From NCBI RefSeq assembly GCF_003664255.1, contig NZ_RCCV01000001.1:2046001-2110000 (forward strand): a stretch of DNA of 64,000 nucleotides, written 5' to 3'. Below are positions 63,351 to 64,000 of the stretch, one piece after another. The notes under the pieces are model-generated. The model saw nothing but the letters and a program-made list of their open reading frames with translations. It was not told the DNA's origin and searched no databases. The stretch comes from Micromonospora sp. M71_S20 (GTDB taxonomy: Bacteria > Actinomycetota > Actinomycetes > Mycobacteriales > Micromonosporaceae). Position numbers and translations under genes: made by a program. Positions within the stretch are counted from its first letter, which is position 1. The number at the start of each line of letters is the position of its first letter.

Positions 63351-63452
63351 CCCCCGCGGGCCACGTCTCCGCCGGTCGGAGGCGTGGCGTACGCCGAAGG
63401 CACGGCGCGTTCACCGCCGACCGGGCCGGCGCCTTCGGCGGTCCGACGTTTG

Positions 63453-63480
63453 CCTTGACGCCGGTGACAAGGTCTAGCGT
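63453..63480 (+). promoter_or_regulatory. MerR promoter/operator candidate
   Basis: TTGACG (63455-63460) and TAGCGT (63475-63480), separated by only 14 nt, flank CCTTG...CAAGG (63453-63457 and 63468-63472), an imperfect inverted repeat. Spacing and symmetry suit a MerR-type regulated promoter only loosely. Confidence 0.4.
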
Positions 63481-63506
63481 CGGTCGGGTCGGACGAGGGA
63501 GGTCGG

Positions 63507-63899
63507 ATGCTGATCGGTGAGCTGGCGGAACGCGCCGGCACGAGCACCCGGGCCCTGCGCTACTACGAGACGCACGGCCTGGTCCGGGCGGCCCGCTCGG
63601 CCAACGGATACCGGGTCTACGACGAGGCGGAGCTGCACGTCGTACGCGAGATCCGGGCGCTGCTGGCGGTGGGCTTCGGCCTGGACGACATCCGCCCGTT
63701 CGTCGCCTGCCTGCGGGCCGGCAACGCCTCCGGTCACGTCTGCCCCGATTCGGTGGCCGTGCTGCGGCGCAAGCTGGCCGAGGTCGACGCCGGCATCGAC
63801 CGGCTGCACGCGGTCCGCCGCGAGCTGCGCGACCAGCTCGCCCACGCCATCACCCACCGGGAGGAAACATGCTCGAGACTGCGCCGGACGGCTCGCTGA
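63507..63899 (+). CDS. MerR family transcriptional regulator
   Basis: A 130-aa regulator. The winged HTH opens with [42 protein letters not shown] (2-43), followed by a dimerisation helix (about 80-118). Cys68, Cys79 and Cys121 are placed where redox- or metal-sensing MerR proteins keep sensory cysteines. It overlaps the following thioredoxin gene by 31 bp, so redox sensing is a reasonable inference. A CCTTG-N10-CAAGG operator-like site lies upstream. Confidence 0.9.
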   Translation: MLIGELAERAGTSTRALRYYETHGLVRAARSANGYRVYDEAELHVVREIRALLAVGFGLDDIRPFVACLRAGNASGHVCPDSVAVLRRKLAEVDAGIDRLHAVRRELRDQLAHAITHREETCSRLRRTAR

Positions 63900-64000
63900 C
63901 CGTCGTCACCGACGACACCTTCGCCACCGTGGTGCTCGCCGCCGACCGGCCGGTGGTGGTCGACTTCTGGGCGGACTGGTGCCCGCCGTGCCGGGCCGTC
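63869..64000 (+). CDS. Thioredoxin (truncated at window edge)
   Basis: The first 44 residues of a thioredoxin, ending just after the active site W37-C38-P39-P40-C41 ([13 protein letters not shown]). CPPC replaces the usual CGPC, as in some actinobacterial thioredoxins. GGGAGGAAAC 8-10 nt upstream of the ATG lies inside the end of the merR gene. The rest of the gene is outside the window. Confidence 0.93.
   Translation, partial: MLETAPDGSLTVVTDDTFATVVLAADRPVVVDFWADWCPPCRAV

Overview
The window is very GC-rich DNA (about 72-75 percent by eye, GC-rich third codon positions, many GTG starts) from a high-GC actinobacterium. Micromonospora or a close relative in the Micromonosporaceae is the best guess. 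Support comes from an EccB-type ESX (type VII) core gene, SepH, the XPB-type helicase pair, CspA with a C-terminal tail, the futalosine menaquinone genes, DUF3027 and DUF2530 genes, a split LigD/Ku repair module, and an interspersed palindrome of a kind I associate with Micromonospora. No rRNA, tRNA, CRISPR array, insertion sequence or prophage was seen. I place 66 protein genes, one of them cut by the right edge, plus one pseudogene fragment.

Layout. 0.15-3.4 kb: type VII secretion, with eccB followed by an overlapping pair of small secreted-protein candidates. 3.6-7.7 kb: small membrane and coiled-coil proteins, a DUF1232 protein, an F420/FMN oxidoreductase, a secreted C39-like cysteine peptidase and a hemerythrin. 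7.8-12.1 kb: ferredoxin and cytochrome P450, an Rv0909-like small protein, an AI-2E family permease and an alpha/beta hydrolase. 12.3-17.3 kb: disaccharide phosphorolysis (GH65 plus beta-phosphoglucomutase), a hotdog thioesterase and a stand-alone sugar-ABC ATPase. 17.4-23.2 kb: a tight four-gene operon for a wall polymer (TagG-like permease, TagH-like ATPase, DUF5941/CDP-alcohol transferase, GT2-CDP-glycerol transferase fusion). 23.3-30.2 kb: serine deaminase, PspC, DUF4230, and a pdxH/MFS/aldose-epimerase/nitroreductase string.

30.5-51.6 kb is a housekeeping block: citrate synthase 2, serC, sepH, thpR, a MarR/MFS pair, AzgA purine permease, DUF2530, DUF3027, an MFS protein, mqnB, mqnD, a cold-shock protein, a HAD phosphatase, the helicase-associated protein, an L,D-transpeptidase and XPB helicase. 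The order resembles, from memory, the Rv0861c-Rv0889c region of Mycobacterium tuberculosis. 51.7-60.3 kb is more accessory: two small membrane proteins with less GC-biased sequence, an ECF41 (SigJ-type) sigma factor facing its usual carboxymuconolactone-decarboxylase-like partner, a secreted M43 metalloprotease, a DHFR-family reductase, a TIGR03089 protein, a secreted three-repeat protein and a secreted GH43 glycosidase fused to a seven-repeat lectin-like propeller. 60.4-63.4 kb is a non-homologous end-joining module: LigD polymerase and LigD ligase as separate overlapping genes, diverging from a Ku with a histone-like lysine/alanine tail. The right edge carries a MerR regulator overlapping a thioredoxin gene.

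A pattern runs through the window. About a dozen genes without a ribosome-binding site have a TAnnnT hexamer ending 6 or 7 nt before the start codon, which is the layout expected for leaderless transcripts. Most other genes have good AGGAGG-like sites.
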